Shown here piece by piece: positions 20,545-30,890 of a stretch of 37,365 bases of DNA. The notes below the pieces were generated by a model. That model made no database searches. It had not been told where the DNA came from and was given only the letters and a program-made list of their open reading frames with translations. The DNA is taken from contig BFEA01000007.1 of assembly GCA_003427395.1 (NCBI GenBank), positions 7,675,976 to 7,713,340 on the forward strand. Reading direction: 5' to 3'. The position numbers and the translations under genes were made by a program. Position 1 is the stretch's first letter. Each line of letters starts with the position of its first letter. Origin of the DNA: Chara braunii. Taxonomy: Eukaryota; Streptophyta; Charophyceae; Charales; Characeae.

Positions 20545-22088
20545 GCGCGGCTGCGTCTGTGGTCAAGGTTGACTGGGTGGTTGACTAGAGTAGGGAGTGT
20601 ATGGGCACGCAGATTTGAGGCGCGCGTGATCTTTTTTATTTTTGATTGATGATTGTGAAAGTCGGCGTAGTCGCCGACCATATTTTTATTTTTTTTCTGA
20701 TTAAGCGACGATTAAAAGGATTTTGTTTCTTGATTGATGCGATTGCCTGTGACCCGTGCGTACGTGCGGAGGACGACGTCGATAACAACGTGGTTCTGAA
20801 AATGTATTTTTTAGGTCTGCGCGTCGTGCAGTATCAGTTTATTTAGGTGTTCGTTGGAGCTAGACCAAGCCTTGGGCCTAGCACTAGCGCTTACGACGTC
20901 CAACCTTCATCAAGGAGATTTAAGGATCAAGATCGAGCGGTAACAGCGCGGGAGTATCAGAGTAGCGCGAGGGGGCCGAGGGGTCGAGGGTCCGGCGGGG
21001 CTACCCCCTTTGGTTTTGCCGTCAGCGGCGTCCAATCGGTGGTGGCACTTTCTAAGTAATTCTTTTAGCGCCATATTCCTAATAATTTTTGTTATGCTCC
21101 GATGTGCCGTTAACCTGGACGCAGCGCCGGACTTAGTGGGCGTCACGACGGTCGAGGACTTGGAGCTCAGGACCTCGTTGGACAGGTCCGCGGGTGAAGG
21201 ATGTTGGCGAAAGCCCTTACCACGCCGTTGCTGAGACAACGGCACGGTCAAAGGGCCGGTAATGCTAAATGTATACGGCCTACGTCTCGGGCCTGGTAGG
21301 GGTCGCATGGGGTGTGTTGTATTCGCAGGATTGACGGAGATGCGACTACAAACTATTTTCGTGACGGCGCCAAGGTTGCTCTTTTATGGTATTACGGGAA
21401 AACCTCATAGCAGCCACTCTCAGGCCCAAACCTCCGATAAGGGAGCACGTGGGAGCCGCACCAGCCAGTAGGTGCGATGCCTACGTCGACCGGTGGGCGG
21501 TACCGGACAGGGGTCAGCCTGTAGCATTAGGCACGGGCTTCTCCGATGGGCCAGTCACTGTGCCTCCCCACCGGTCCCCTCCCCCTATGGGCACCAGTGG
21601 GTGACAGGCGTGGGTCCGGTCGGGCGAACCCAGGCGGCTGCAGGCAGAATAGGTAGCGCACCGGGCAGCCGCGGGTAGAGTAGGCAGGCAACGGGGCGGA
21701 ACGGCGGGCGCTAGCAGAGTGGCGGGTAGTGGCGAAGTAGCTTGGAAGGAGGACTAATAAAAGGAATGAATCCAGACGCGTTTCCGCGCCGGATTCACTC
21801 GAAGAAAGAAGCAATGGAGAAAGCACAGCGGGCAGGCAGAAAGGCGGATAGCTCGCCCAATTCTTGGCAGAATCGGGCGTGGAAAGATGCAAGGTGGAGG
21901 TAAGTCGTGCCTCGCGTAGGCCCTATCCTGTCGTAGGGGCCCGCAGGAGGTATGGCTGGCGCACTCGACCGGAGCGGCTTGTGGAAGCTCCATCTATATC
22001 CGCGACGAGGATTTAGACCAACTCCTGCGTGACGCGGCCGTGAGGGTCATGCGTTGCCCTGTGCGGTGTCGGACCGATGCGCTCGACA
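20545..22088. repeat. Long LTR-like repeat, copy A
   Basis: Matches 26000-27850 in the same orientation in several blocks: GATTGATGATTGTGAAAGTC with CGTGCGTACGTGCGGAGGAC; GAGTATCAGAGTAGCGC; GTATTCGC followed by the ATTACGGGAAAACC palindrome; a GTGCCTCCCC polypyrimidine stretch; and a CTCGCCC hairpin. It ends CTCGACA at 22088, and its last 180 bp also match 32424-32611, where that same end is followed by a tRNA primer site. This identifies 22088 as a true LTR end. It contains no gene. Confidence 0.65.
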
Positions 22089-23426
22089 ACGATCTGGTCA
22101 ATATCCACTTCGCCATCCATGGTTGGGGGCAGCATTGATCTTCTTGAGGGAAACTGACCAGTGGCAGCGAAAGGTGCCAATTTGGAGGCATGGAACACAG
22201 GGTAAGTACGTAAGTGCACAGGAATGTGAATCGCGTATGAAGGCCCATCCGGTTGATCCCCTACAATGTCTAAGATCTCCCAGGGCCCAAAGTATTTTGG
22301 CATTAGTTTGCGTGAAATGCCCAACTCCTGACCTAGTTCAGATGACTTAACCCAGACTCTATCACCTACCTGAAAGTTAGAGGGTCGTCTGTGCGTATTC
22401 TCAGATGCGATCATGGCATCCTGAGATTTCCTGATATGTTCAACGGCTTGCTGCAGCATCTGTTCATATTTGACAGCAAACTCTATGCTGCCTGGTGCTG
22501 CGGTGGGTTCTCTTTCTGGTAGCAGAAAGTCAAGTGCAGTTCTGGGTTTCCAACCAAGGTGCAGTTGGTTGGGAGGCGTTCCTGTAGTACTGTGCACAAC
22601 GTTGTTATACAAGCTGGCGACGAGAGGTCCCAGTCGTCTTGACTTGGCTTGATATAATGTCTAAGCAGGTGTTGTACTACTCGATTCATCTGTTCTGCTT
22701 GGCCATTTGACTCAGGGTGATTCCCTGATGTCATTTGGAGATTTGTGCCCATCTTTTCAGCAGAAGATTGCCACAGTTCACTGGTGATCTCACATCTCTG
22801 TCACTAACAATAGATGTAGGCAAACCGAAGTCACGTACCCAGTTATCCATAAAGAGTTTGATGACGTAGTCAGTTCTAGCATTTTCCGGCATAGCGATTA
22901 GTCTGGCATACTTAGAAAAGCAATCCACTATAACAAAGATGTGTCTTTTCCCAGACCTGCTGGTCACAAGAGTATCCATGAAATCCATGGACACACTCTG
23001 ACCCGGTCCTTCAGAAATCGGCAAGGGCTTAATCAACCCGAGCGGAGCCTGAGTCCTAGGTTTGTCCCTTTGGCAAACCTGGCAGGTTTCAACGTATCTT
23101 TTAGCATCTTGCATCATAGAGGGCCACCAAAATCTTTGTACTAAGTTCGCCGATGTCTTTCTATAGCCAAAATGACCAGTTGCATCATGACATTCTCCTA
23201 AAAATAAACTACGTAAAGACTCACTATCAGGAACACACAACCTTTTATTCCCTGCCTTCTCAAGAAACATCAAGTCATTTATCATCGTGAATTTGTCGGA
23301 AGTTACTTTTTCTTTCGCACGAAATCTACGAATGATCTCAGCCATAACTGGATCTTGCTGATAGGCTTCCACCAATGATTGAGTGAGCTCGTCAGATATG
23401 CCAAACTCGGTTACTAAGGTTCCCAG
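22089..23426 (-). pseudogene. Integrase of element 3
   Basis: The HHCC domain is intact (23073-23189; GECHDATGHFGYRK then ETCQVCQRDK). The core has SMDFMDTLVT (first Asp) and SIVSDRDVR (second Asp). A frameshift near 22795 then leads to HPESNGQAEQMNRVVQHLL, with the Glu embedded in a variant of the usual HPQTDGQTE motif. Another shift near 22610 leads to YNNVVHSTTGTPPNQLHLG, a long helical stretch, GDRVWVKSSEL, LMPKYFGPWEI and FHASKLAPF. The protein is cut at GEVDIDQIV, the usual start of a chromodomain, where the LTR end of copy A begins. Confidence 0.9.
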
Positions 23427-24833
23427 ATAATCTGCCCTACGGGATAACGCGTCAGCCACCTTGTTGTACTCTCCCTTGATTGGATCAAGCTGATAGTCAT
23501 ACATGTCTATTACTTGAATCCACCTCTTGAGTGCATCAAAGAGTACCGGCTGTGTCTTGATCCATTGCAAGGTCTCATGGTCAGATCTTACATAAAAGAA
23601 TCTGCCAAGGAGAAGTGTCTCCATTGAACCAGCGCTCTATACAAGCCATAGAGCTCACACTCATAAGTGGACCTGGCTAGTTTTTGAGATGGCATCTTTT
23701 TACTCATATACTCGATATATCTCAACTTTTTCCCCTCCTTTTGCACAAGAACCGTGCCTATGCCATATTGGCTGGCATCTGTGGTCACGATAAAGGGCTG
23801 ATCAGGATACGGGAGCTTGAGGACTTCATAGTGTGTTAGAGCATACTTTAATTTCTTGAAGGCTGCCTCACACTCTTCTGTTCATTCCCAAGAGGTGTCA
23901 AGTCGAGTTAGATCTGTTAATGGGGAAGCTATAGTACTACAGTTCTTCACAAATGGACGGTAATAGCCCGTCATCCCCAAAAATGATCTGACCTCAGTAA
24001 CAGTCTGAGGTCTAGGCCAGTCACGAATGTTGGCCACCTTTGCATCGTCTGGCCTCAACCCATCTACTGAAATTTCATGACTTGGTGCGACTAAACTCGC
24101 ATTTCTCCAAGTTAACCTTGTACTGGTGCTGTCTTAGGAGACCTAGCACTATTTTCAAGTGCTCAGCGTGTTCCTCTACAGTCTTACTAAAGATGAGGAT
24201 ATCGTCGAGGTACACGACGATAAACTTATCTAAGTAATCATGAAAGATCCTGTTCATTGCGTGTTGGAATGTCCCAGGTGCATTGCATAGGCCGAAGGGC
24301 ATCGCCACAAACTCATGCAGACCGTACCTGGTCTGAAATGCGGTTTTGTGCTGATCCTCAAGTCTAGTAGCAATTTGATGGTATCCGGACTTTAGATCTA
24401 TCTTAGTAAAGTACCGGCATCCCTGCACTCTATCCAGTAGGTCGTCGATGCGGGGTAGGGGCTCTGCGTTTTTAGCAGTGATGGCATTGAGACCCCTATA
24501 ATCAATGCACATCCTCAGGGTACCTCCCTTCCTCGGTACGAACAAGACTGGAGCGCCGTAAGGGGAGGTACTAAGCTGAATCCATCCCTTCTCTGTGAGC
24601 TCCTTGAGCTGGTGGCGGAGCTCATCCAACTCCGCAGGAGACATCCTATAGATTCGTCCTCTAGGCACCTTACTACCTGGGACAACCTCTATTGCATGGA
24701 CAACCTCCCTTTCTACCACGCCTGTGGGCTCTTAAAAAAGGTCAAAATATTGTGCGACGACTGATTCTATCTCTGGGGGTGTTTTAACGGCCTCCCCTTT
24801 CTTAGAGACAAAGACCAGATACATGCTCTCCTC
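23427..24833 (-). pseudogene. Reverse transcriptase and RNase H, element 3
   Basis: RT from about 24719: [65 protein letters not shown] and an intact active site VVYLDDILIFS (YLDD at 24201-24212). TAA at 24732-24734 breaks the FDLF-EPTG linker, where the family usually has Gln. Near 24075 a small deletion with frameshift removes the residues between CEFSRTK and HEISVDGLRP. A TGA near 23884 replaces the Trp of SWEW. RNase H shows VTTDASQYGIG, STYECELYGL, RSDHETL and VADALSRRAD, with one more shift near 23620. This is the only one of the three RTs with canonical YxDD. Confidence 0.92.
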
Positions 24834-24839
24834 GCGATT

Positions 24840-25388
24840 CTACTTATAATAGTTATAGAAAGATGATGCACACATGCACCCGTAGTTTTCTATCAGACTG
24901 CTAGCTTTAAACTTTTGCAATCTAACAGATCTACCATTGGGCAATTTGTAAATCAACACCTTTCTATCCCAGTCAAACTGCGGTTGCACGACCTCGAGGT
25001 AGTACATACCTAGGAGCATGTCGAAGGGCAGTTCATCGCTAACCAGGAAAGAGATCTTGTGGCTCACGTCCCCTCCTCCATAGGAGAAGGTACAGACTAC
25101 GACCTTGACAAAGTCTTTTACCAACATTTGGTGCTTGTTGGCCAGCGTAGAAGCTACAGTTCTTCTAAGCCACTGCACTTGGTCCCCTAAGCTCAGTCTA
25201 TCCACACAAGCACGACTGATGAAGTTTCGTGTAGAGCCTATGTCTGCGAAGGCGCCAACTTTGCGACCACCCACATCAACCTCTACCACGAAATGTTCAC
25301 CCTTTGGACCTCTACTGATCATCGCCCAAGGGTCTCTGGGGTTCTTCCCTGACCACTCAGTCTCTAACTGTTCTAGGGCCTCAGACAC
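24840..25388 (-). pseudogene. Aspartic protease of element 3, active site DIG
   Basis: Carries HFVVEVDVGGRKVGAFADIG then STRNFIS. The catalytic loop is Asp-Ile-Gly (25236-25244; codon ATA for the middle residue) where the family has Asp-Ser/Thr-Gly, so one C-to-T change of an ACA Thr codon would explain it. The second landmark is FDMLLGMYYLEVVQPQFDW. The frame ends at TAG 24840-24842, after which the linker to RT continues in the same frame, consistent with a Gln-to-stop change. It is probably inactive. Confidence 0.85.
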
Positions 25389-25414
25389 ATCTCTCGAACA
25401 AAGCGTCGGTGGGT

Positions 25415-25997
25415 CTAAATGTGTCTAGGGGCGATACGTGGGTCACTAGCCCTGGCCAACGCCTGAAGTGGGGAAGGCAACGTTACCACTTCAGCGCGAG
25501 TAAGAGTGGCTAAAACTCCTACTGGCCTGAGGTGTTTCCTTGCGAAGTGCTCGCAGAAGCACCACCAGGGTTCGAAGATAGTCCCATCACTGTTGGGGAG
25601 GCTACCCTCGTCAGGACTTTCTTGCCTCGGCACGTTCGGGACGTGTGACCATATTTGCCACAGTTCATGCACGTGCCCCTAGCGACTCGGTTCCTCCACA
25701 CCTCATACCCTAAACCAAGTTTCACCCAAGCGGGCGTGCCTTGGTCGCCCTGACCCATAGACCGGCCTACCTTCTTCTTCCCGGTCCCCCTAGCCTTTTC
25801 TTTGATGGGTGCCACGACTCCCCCATCCGAAGTCTCGCTGGCCCATCGTGCTCGGTCTCCTCCCCAAGGTCTGGGAAATCGTCGATTTTTGTCGCTTGAC
25901 CATCGTGGTCGACGAACATTAGTTGACCTTTCTTCTTCCAGTCCTGGGGTAGTCTCTTCTTCCTACCATCTCCCTGACTCTGATGCGCAGATCCCAA
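25415..25997 (-). pseudogene. gag C-terminal part with zinc knuckle, element 3
   Basis: Basic, Gly-rich nucleocapsid region split over three overlapping frames. The first part starts MGSAHQSQGDGRKKRLPQDW at 25997. The second (25815-25519) holds a perfect C-x2-C-x4-H-x4-C knuckle, CMNCGKYGHTSRTC (25630-25671). The third runs to 25415. The capsid expected upstream is missing: homology stops near 26000 where the LTR-like repeat begins, so gag is truncated at its N-terminal side. There are at least two frameshifts. Confidence 0.8.
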
Positions 25998-26005
25998 CTT
26001 TGCCT

Positions 26006-27850
26006 CTGAGGTTTATGGTGACGGGGCGATTGACTAAAGTAGAGAGTGTGTTGGCGCGCAAGTTTGAGACGCGCGTTAGTTTTTCTCTTGTTGATGATTG
26101 TGAAGCCAGCGTAGTTGCCGGTCCAGTTTTTCTTTTCTGATGAAGTTAGGACTAAAAAGATTTTGTCTCTTGATTGGTGCGCTTGACTGTGACTTGTGCG
26201 TACGTACGAAGGACGGCGTCGACAACAAGTGGTTTTTGAAAACGCTTTGTGGATCCGCACGCCGAGTAGTAGTCGTTTGTATAGGTGTCCGACAATACTA
26301 GACCCAACCTTGGGTCTAGTACTATTGGTTACAGCATTGGATATTCATCAATGAGATTCAGGGATCGAGATCGAGCGGCGGCTATGCGAGAATATCAGAG
26401 TAGCGCAAAGGGACCGAGGGGTTGAGGGTCTGGCGGGCTGTCCCCCTTGGTTTTGCCGTCGGCGGCGTAAGAGCGGTGCTAACAGGTCCTTTTCCCTCGT
26501 TCGTCATACTCTGACGATTAAAAGTTTAGATATTTTATTATTTTATCTTATGCGTTGGCATGTTCTTGACTCGGCAGTCAAGGATATTGAACACGAGCCT
26601 CTTTTGACGAGGCCGCTGATGAAATTCCTCGCGGCCACCTGACTTAAAAGGAGGACCGGAGAGGTCAACGTATGAATGAAGAAATGGTGGGGTCGCAAGG
26701 GGGGGTGTTGTATTCGCGGAATGCCTGAAGTGCGATTATAAACTGGTTTCGTGACTGCGCCGAAGTTACCCCTTTATAGTATTACGGGGAACCCCGTAGC
26801 AGCCACACTCGTGCTCAAGCCTCCAAACGGGGAACATGAGGGAGTTGGGCCCGCCAGCAGGTGCGATATAGGCTACAGCATGTGGGCGATACCGGCTAGG
26901 GGTCAACCGGTGGCATTGGGACCAAGCTTCGTCGAAGGGCCGGTCATTGTGCCTCCCCTCTAGTCCCCTCCTCCCTATGAACATAAGCAGTCTCTGCGCA
27001 ATGCCACTCGACGGGGACCAACAACATATCGTTGGATACCGGGCGCTAAGTTGCCCACGAAACGCTTTCGAGCCAGCTGGTAGCTGGCTCCCTTCGAAAG
27101 TTTCCTCAAATCTAGCCGAGACCGCCGGGCTCACACGACTGTACAGCGCACAACGACGAACGGGTGGCGGAGGACTGCACGATGATAGCAAAGGGGCAGA
27201 GGGGAAACTGGTTGTAGTGCGACCAGGCGCTAGGACCGTGGGGTGAGGCAGAGGGCGACGACCGCTAAGCCAGAGCGGTGGGCGAAGCGAGGCAGCAGCG
27301 GGAGGAGCAATAGTGCAGGAGGGCCGACGGACGGACCGCTCCGGAGCGCCTGTCGAACGGGCGCAAAGACTGCGTAGAGAGACGACGAGTAATGGGCGCT
27401 GAGACAGACAAAGAGAGGCAGCGGAGACGACTAGCAACGGGCAGCGCTAGGCAGCAGCGGGGGAGATAGGCAGGAAGGAGGACGGGTGAAACGGAGGTCG
27501 GGCATAGGCAACTGGAAGCAGGAGTACCTGGGCACTTTTTTGTGCCAGGTGCACTCACAGACAAGGGAATCGATGGTGGTGGGAGGAGGAATCGGGCGTA
27601 GTCAAGAAGACGTGGCACTCTCGATCCTAAGCGGAATCGAGAGGGGAAAGAGGCGACTTGGGGGTTTTGACGAGGGGCGACCTCGGTTCTGAGGTTAGAT
27701 TTGGGTAAGAGTTAAGAGCACTGAAGTGAAGCGATGGTGGAGGAATGGAGGAGGTGCGGAGAGGATAGCGGATCTCGCCCGTTTCTTGATGAAAACGGGC
27801 GAGCGGAGAGTCGATTCGGGGGTTTTGAAGAATGGCGACCCCGAATCCGG
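26006..27850. repeat. Long LTR-like repeat, copy B
   Basis: Direct repeat of 20545-22088, diverged and with indels. The left border is near 26006, where TCTGAGGT aligns with TCTGTGGT of copy A. The clear match continues to about 26980, and a second matching block is the CTCGCCC/GGGCGAG hairpin (27774-27803; counterpart near 21852-21878). The CTCGACA end seen in copies A and C was not found here, so the right border is uncertain. It is G-rich and non-coding. Confidence 0.55.
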
Positions 27851-29744
27851 GCTCAAAACTAGTAATAGGTTAGTAGAATTGAGGTTAGTAGAGGGAGATG
27901 GTGCGCGGAGGTGTCGGGATGAAGTCGACGGATATGGAAGAAGCGGGGAGGCAGAGTTGGTATGCCAGATCGATATTCAACGGAATCAACCGGGAGAAGA
28001 TGCTATGCTAAAGGATCGGAGGGTGGACGAATCCGATGGTAAAGTCGGAATTGGAAGTTAGTATGTAGATTCGGTGGTATGGGCGTCGAAGACTGCGCCG
28101 GAAGGAGCGAGGTTATTTGAGATATCAATGTATTTTTCCGCATTCTAGCGGAAGATTCGTTCTCATTTTGCGTGGCGTTGGAACTTTTTCATCATTAGTG
28201 TTTTCTGCTCTCGTAGCAGTTGTCTCCCTCGGCTATAGAGCGAGCGAGGGAGCAGAGCGAGTTAATCGAAGAAGAGCCGCAAAGAGTGGATGTATCTTCC
28301 GGTGCTCTAGCTAAAGATTCATTCGACTTCGCTCATTCCCATCAGCGAAGTTAGCACGAGACCAGCCGCGGGTTGGATGCTGTGTTGGGCGGGCGTCGTT
28401 GTTGTCTTGCCCGCTGATATGCTGCCTTCGCTGAAACCATGTGCGCTACCATGTTCATGGTCGCTGCCCTTCCTGCGTTGTTGGACCATTAACGGTGCCC
28501 GCTTGATGCGATACAAAGGCCCACTTCCTGGTGCTGCGGGTGAAGGAGGTTGGATGAACCCGGTCACGTGTGGTAAGCGAGTGCAGGGCCGAGGAAGGGC
28601 GGAGTTGTGAAGAGGAAGGTAGGGGTCGGAGGCATGCTTACCTGAGCATTCGTGGTATCAGAGGCATGCTTACTTGCGCATTTGTGATATAGCGATTCCC
28701 TACTACCACGCATTGAGGGGGGCAAGCTGCGAAGATTACAAACCCGTCAGCCGGCCGGTACGCCCCTCGCCCCACCAGCCGGTGCAGTAGTAGGCTAGTC
28801 GTGAGAAGTGCAGATTTACCTATGGCCAGTGTACGTCGAGTCACAAGCCGCGGGCGAACTGAGTTTTCTTCAAAGAAAGGTGTTGCTACTGATGATCGCG
28901 GCTATTGTTGAGTGGCTGCGAGGGCGAACCTTGGAGAAAGGGTCAAGGGAGGAGCCACAAATTGTCAACTCGGCATTGTTGTTGTGCAACACCTTACTTT
29001 AATTTTCGACTTGCCATTGTTAAGCAGCCACTCAGCTGACCATTAGAGAGTGGGAGTGAGTTCCGTTTGGGCACAAGTCTTCCTAGACTGCGTAGTGGCC
29101 ATTTTTAGTTGCGGGAGAGCATCGTGGCTCGGTGGAGAGGTCAAACTTAGCCAGGGGAGTTATTACTGCGACTTGGGAGGTCGTCAAGGAATCAACGCTT
29201 GGTTGTTGGGCTTCAACTCGATCAAGCAGCTGCGACTTGGCCATCATTGCGGGGCCCTCAGGCGTATCCAGGGAACAAGGCCCTCTCCTGGGAGTTGAGT
29301 CAGTCCCCCTCTAGTATCTCGAGAGTATGAAACCCCTCCTTATGCCCTTCTTAATCTAAGTTTAATCCTGTTCTGAGGGGAAGGCCGCAGGCGGGATTGC
29401 AACCCGTAGAACCGCAGCAAGACTCTGTGGGGAGTCAGCCCACCGATTGCGGGAGCTCTGCCGAAACTACTCAGGAGGAGTTCTGGAGGCAGGGAACAAA
29501 GAGGTAACCATTGACTTTCCCTCTATAAACTTGCTTATAACCCCTATCTGTATTTTTCTTGCTATGTTTGATTGAGTAAATTGTATGCACCCTTACTTTG
29601 ACTTTGAGTTTGACTTTCAGGACACAAACCAGACTTAAATAAAGGAAGGCATGCATAATGTCACTTTCAGTTTTATTGTCCGACTGAAAGCAGATTGTGG
29701 GATTGTATCTGGGGAAGGATAGGAGGAAGGCAGTATTGCTTGTG
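27851..29744. other. Unassigned region
   Basis: No gene could be recognised; frames are short and without motifs. It may continue copy B of the LTR-like repeat. It contains a tandem duplication of about 32 bp (28631-28693), in whose first unit TGGTATCAGAG (28653-28663) resembles a tRNA-Met primer site. A purine-rich stretch, GGGGAAGGATAGGAGGAAGG (29711-29730), lies just before the next repeat. Confidence 0.5.
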
Positions 29745-29766
29745 TCTGGCTGGGTCAATCAAAGGT

Positions 29767-30298
29767 TGGGCAAGTCTCCATAAGTTTAAGGAGGCCCAGT
29801 GCTATGTTTAATTTTGAGTTGCTTGGAGGACCAGACATGTTCCATAAGTTTGGGTGGTCTGGTTGCTCTGACTTGTGAGGGTTGTTTGTGGCTGACTTTT
29901 TAGGAACCAAGCATTGTCCCATAAGTTTGGGTGGGACCAGACATGTTCCATAAGTTTGGATGGTCTTGGTCCAGTGTCACGCACATACAGGAACCAAAAG
30001 GTTATAATTTGGCTATATTCTATTACTACTTTACCTATGAAGAGAGTACTAACTAAGAATAAATTTGTGGTACGAAGGGGCACACTAAACCTCGAGCTAA
30101 AGATGATCGGTTCAGTTATATGTTACCTTAAAAGACTAAGTGCAGACAATTATATATAATTGGGCTATCCTAAATAAATCAGGGCGACTAGGGCGGCCTA
30201 GTCATATGCCCAAATAAGAGAAAAGTTGTTGTGCCCTGTGTTTGTGTATATTCAATGGCGAAGTTAAAAATGTTTCATAAGTTTGGGTGGTCTAACTT
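29767..30298 (+). repeat. Constant-loop, variable-stem hairpin array (left copy)
   Basis: Units, given as 5' arm / loop / 3' arm. H1: TGGGC 29767-29771 / divergent loop / GCCCA 29794-29798. H2: ACCAGA 29830-29835 / 22 nt / TCTGGT 29858-29863. H3: AACCAAG 29905-29911 and loop to 29934, with the 3' arm lost to the next unit. H4: GGACCAGA 29934-29941 / 22 nt / TCTTGGTCC 29964-29972, one bulged T. H5: AAGTTAAA 30261-30268 / 22 nt / TCTAACTT 30291-30298, one A-C mismatch. H2-H5 share the loop core CATAAGTTTGGRTGG. Confidence 0.85.
30147..30203. repeat. A/T palindrome and GACTAGG tetraloop hairpin (left copy)
   Basis: CAATTATATATAATTG (30147-30162) is a perfect 16-bp palindrome. GACTAGG-GCGG-CCTAGTC (30186-30203) is a perfect 7-bp stem with a four-base loop. 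Both are kept in the right copy (36420-36435 and 36459-36476, loop GCGA). Confidence 0.9.
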
Positions 30299-30318
30299 TA
30301 TGCCTTATGTAAGTTGGG

Positions 30319-30326
30319 TATAAAAG
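30319..30326 (+). promoter_or_regulatory. Putative TATA box, left terminal repeat
   Basis: TATAAAAG lies 21 bp after the last hairpin. The right copy has TATAAAGG at 36592-36599. If used, the hairpins lie in U3 and the three-unit repeat lies in the transcribed R-U5 part. Confidence 0.5.
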
Positions 30327-30590
30327 GATAAATCATTAAAAGACTATAAACTATTGTTTTATAAAATTGACTTTGGGCTAGTGAGAGTACTTACCTTTAT
30401 GGTTTGGTCTTGCATGTGCCTGAGTGAGATTATTATTTAGCCCGAGTTTCAATTGGCACGTAGTTCCTTTAGATGCTCGCGACGTGCTAGAGCTATAGGA
30501 GTTAGTTTCAATTCCTGCATTTTCTGAGCTAAGTTTATTTTACTTAGGTCGATTTCTGTATTTTCTAGGATCATTTGCTATACTTGGTCT

Positions 30591-30890
30591 TGTATAAATC
30601 TTGGTAAGCCACTTTCACTACGGGAAGCGCTGCCGAAATTTCTACAAAACTAAGGAGTGAGTTAGATTTTGTTTTTTCAAAGTTCAACTTGTCTAACTTT
30701 TATGTGTGGCTTAGTAAAAACCTGGAACGTCTCATTTTCTAAAGGAAGTGCTTGCAAAATTTTTACTAATTCAGGGAGTTAGAGAATATTTCAGTCTTTA
30801 CGTTCGAGCTAGTATAAATTCTGAAGAGGCACTTTTCCTACGGGAAGCGCTGCCGAAATTTTCCTAGTTTAAAGGAGATAAGTTATATTT
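30591..30890 (+). repeat. Three-unit repeat with GGGAAGCGCTGCCGAAATTT (left copy)
   Basis: Three diverged units, each with CACTTTTC-like sequence, a core and then AAGGAG(T)GAGTTA. Cores: CTACGGGAAGCGCTGCCGAA at 30618, the degenerate CTAAAGGAAGTGCTTGCAAA at 30739, and CTACGGGAAGCGCTGCCGAA at 30838. Spacing is 121 and 99 bp. The same trio occurs in the right copy. Confidence 0.85.

Larger units (their letters stand above)
22089..26005 (-). mobile_element. Element 3: truncated Ty3/gypsy element on the minus strand
   Basis: Contains the end of gag with zinc knuckle, protease, RT, RNase H and integrase in order. It lacks the gag capsid, primer site, the rest of the chromodomain, polypurine tract and LTRs of its own. 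Both ends abut copies of the long LTR-like repeat: copy A ends at 22088 and copy B begins near 26006. Stops are CAA to TAA, CAG to TAG and TGG to TGA. It could be the interior of a chimeric element, or a fragment trapped by insertions on both sides. Confidence 0.85.

Noticed and set aside
28653-28663. TGGTATCAGAG resembling a tRNA-Met primer site
   Set aside because: It is part of a local tandem duplication, lacks a recognisable LTR end just before it, and no gag follows; chance similarity cannot be excluded.
29767-30298. CRISPR-like array
   Set aside because: The repeated loop segments are irregularly spaced (about 30 to 330 bp), the flanks are paired stems rather than unique spacers, there are no cas genes and the DNA is eukaryotic.
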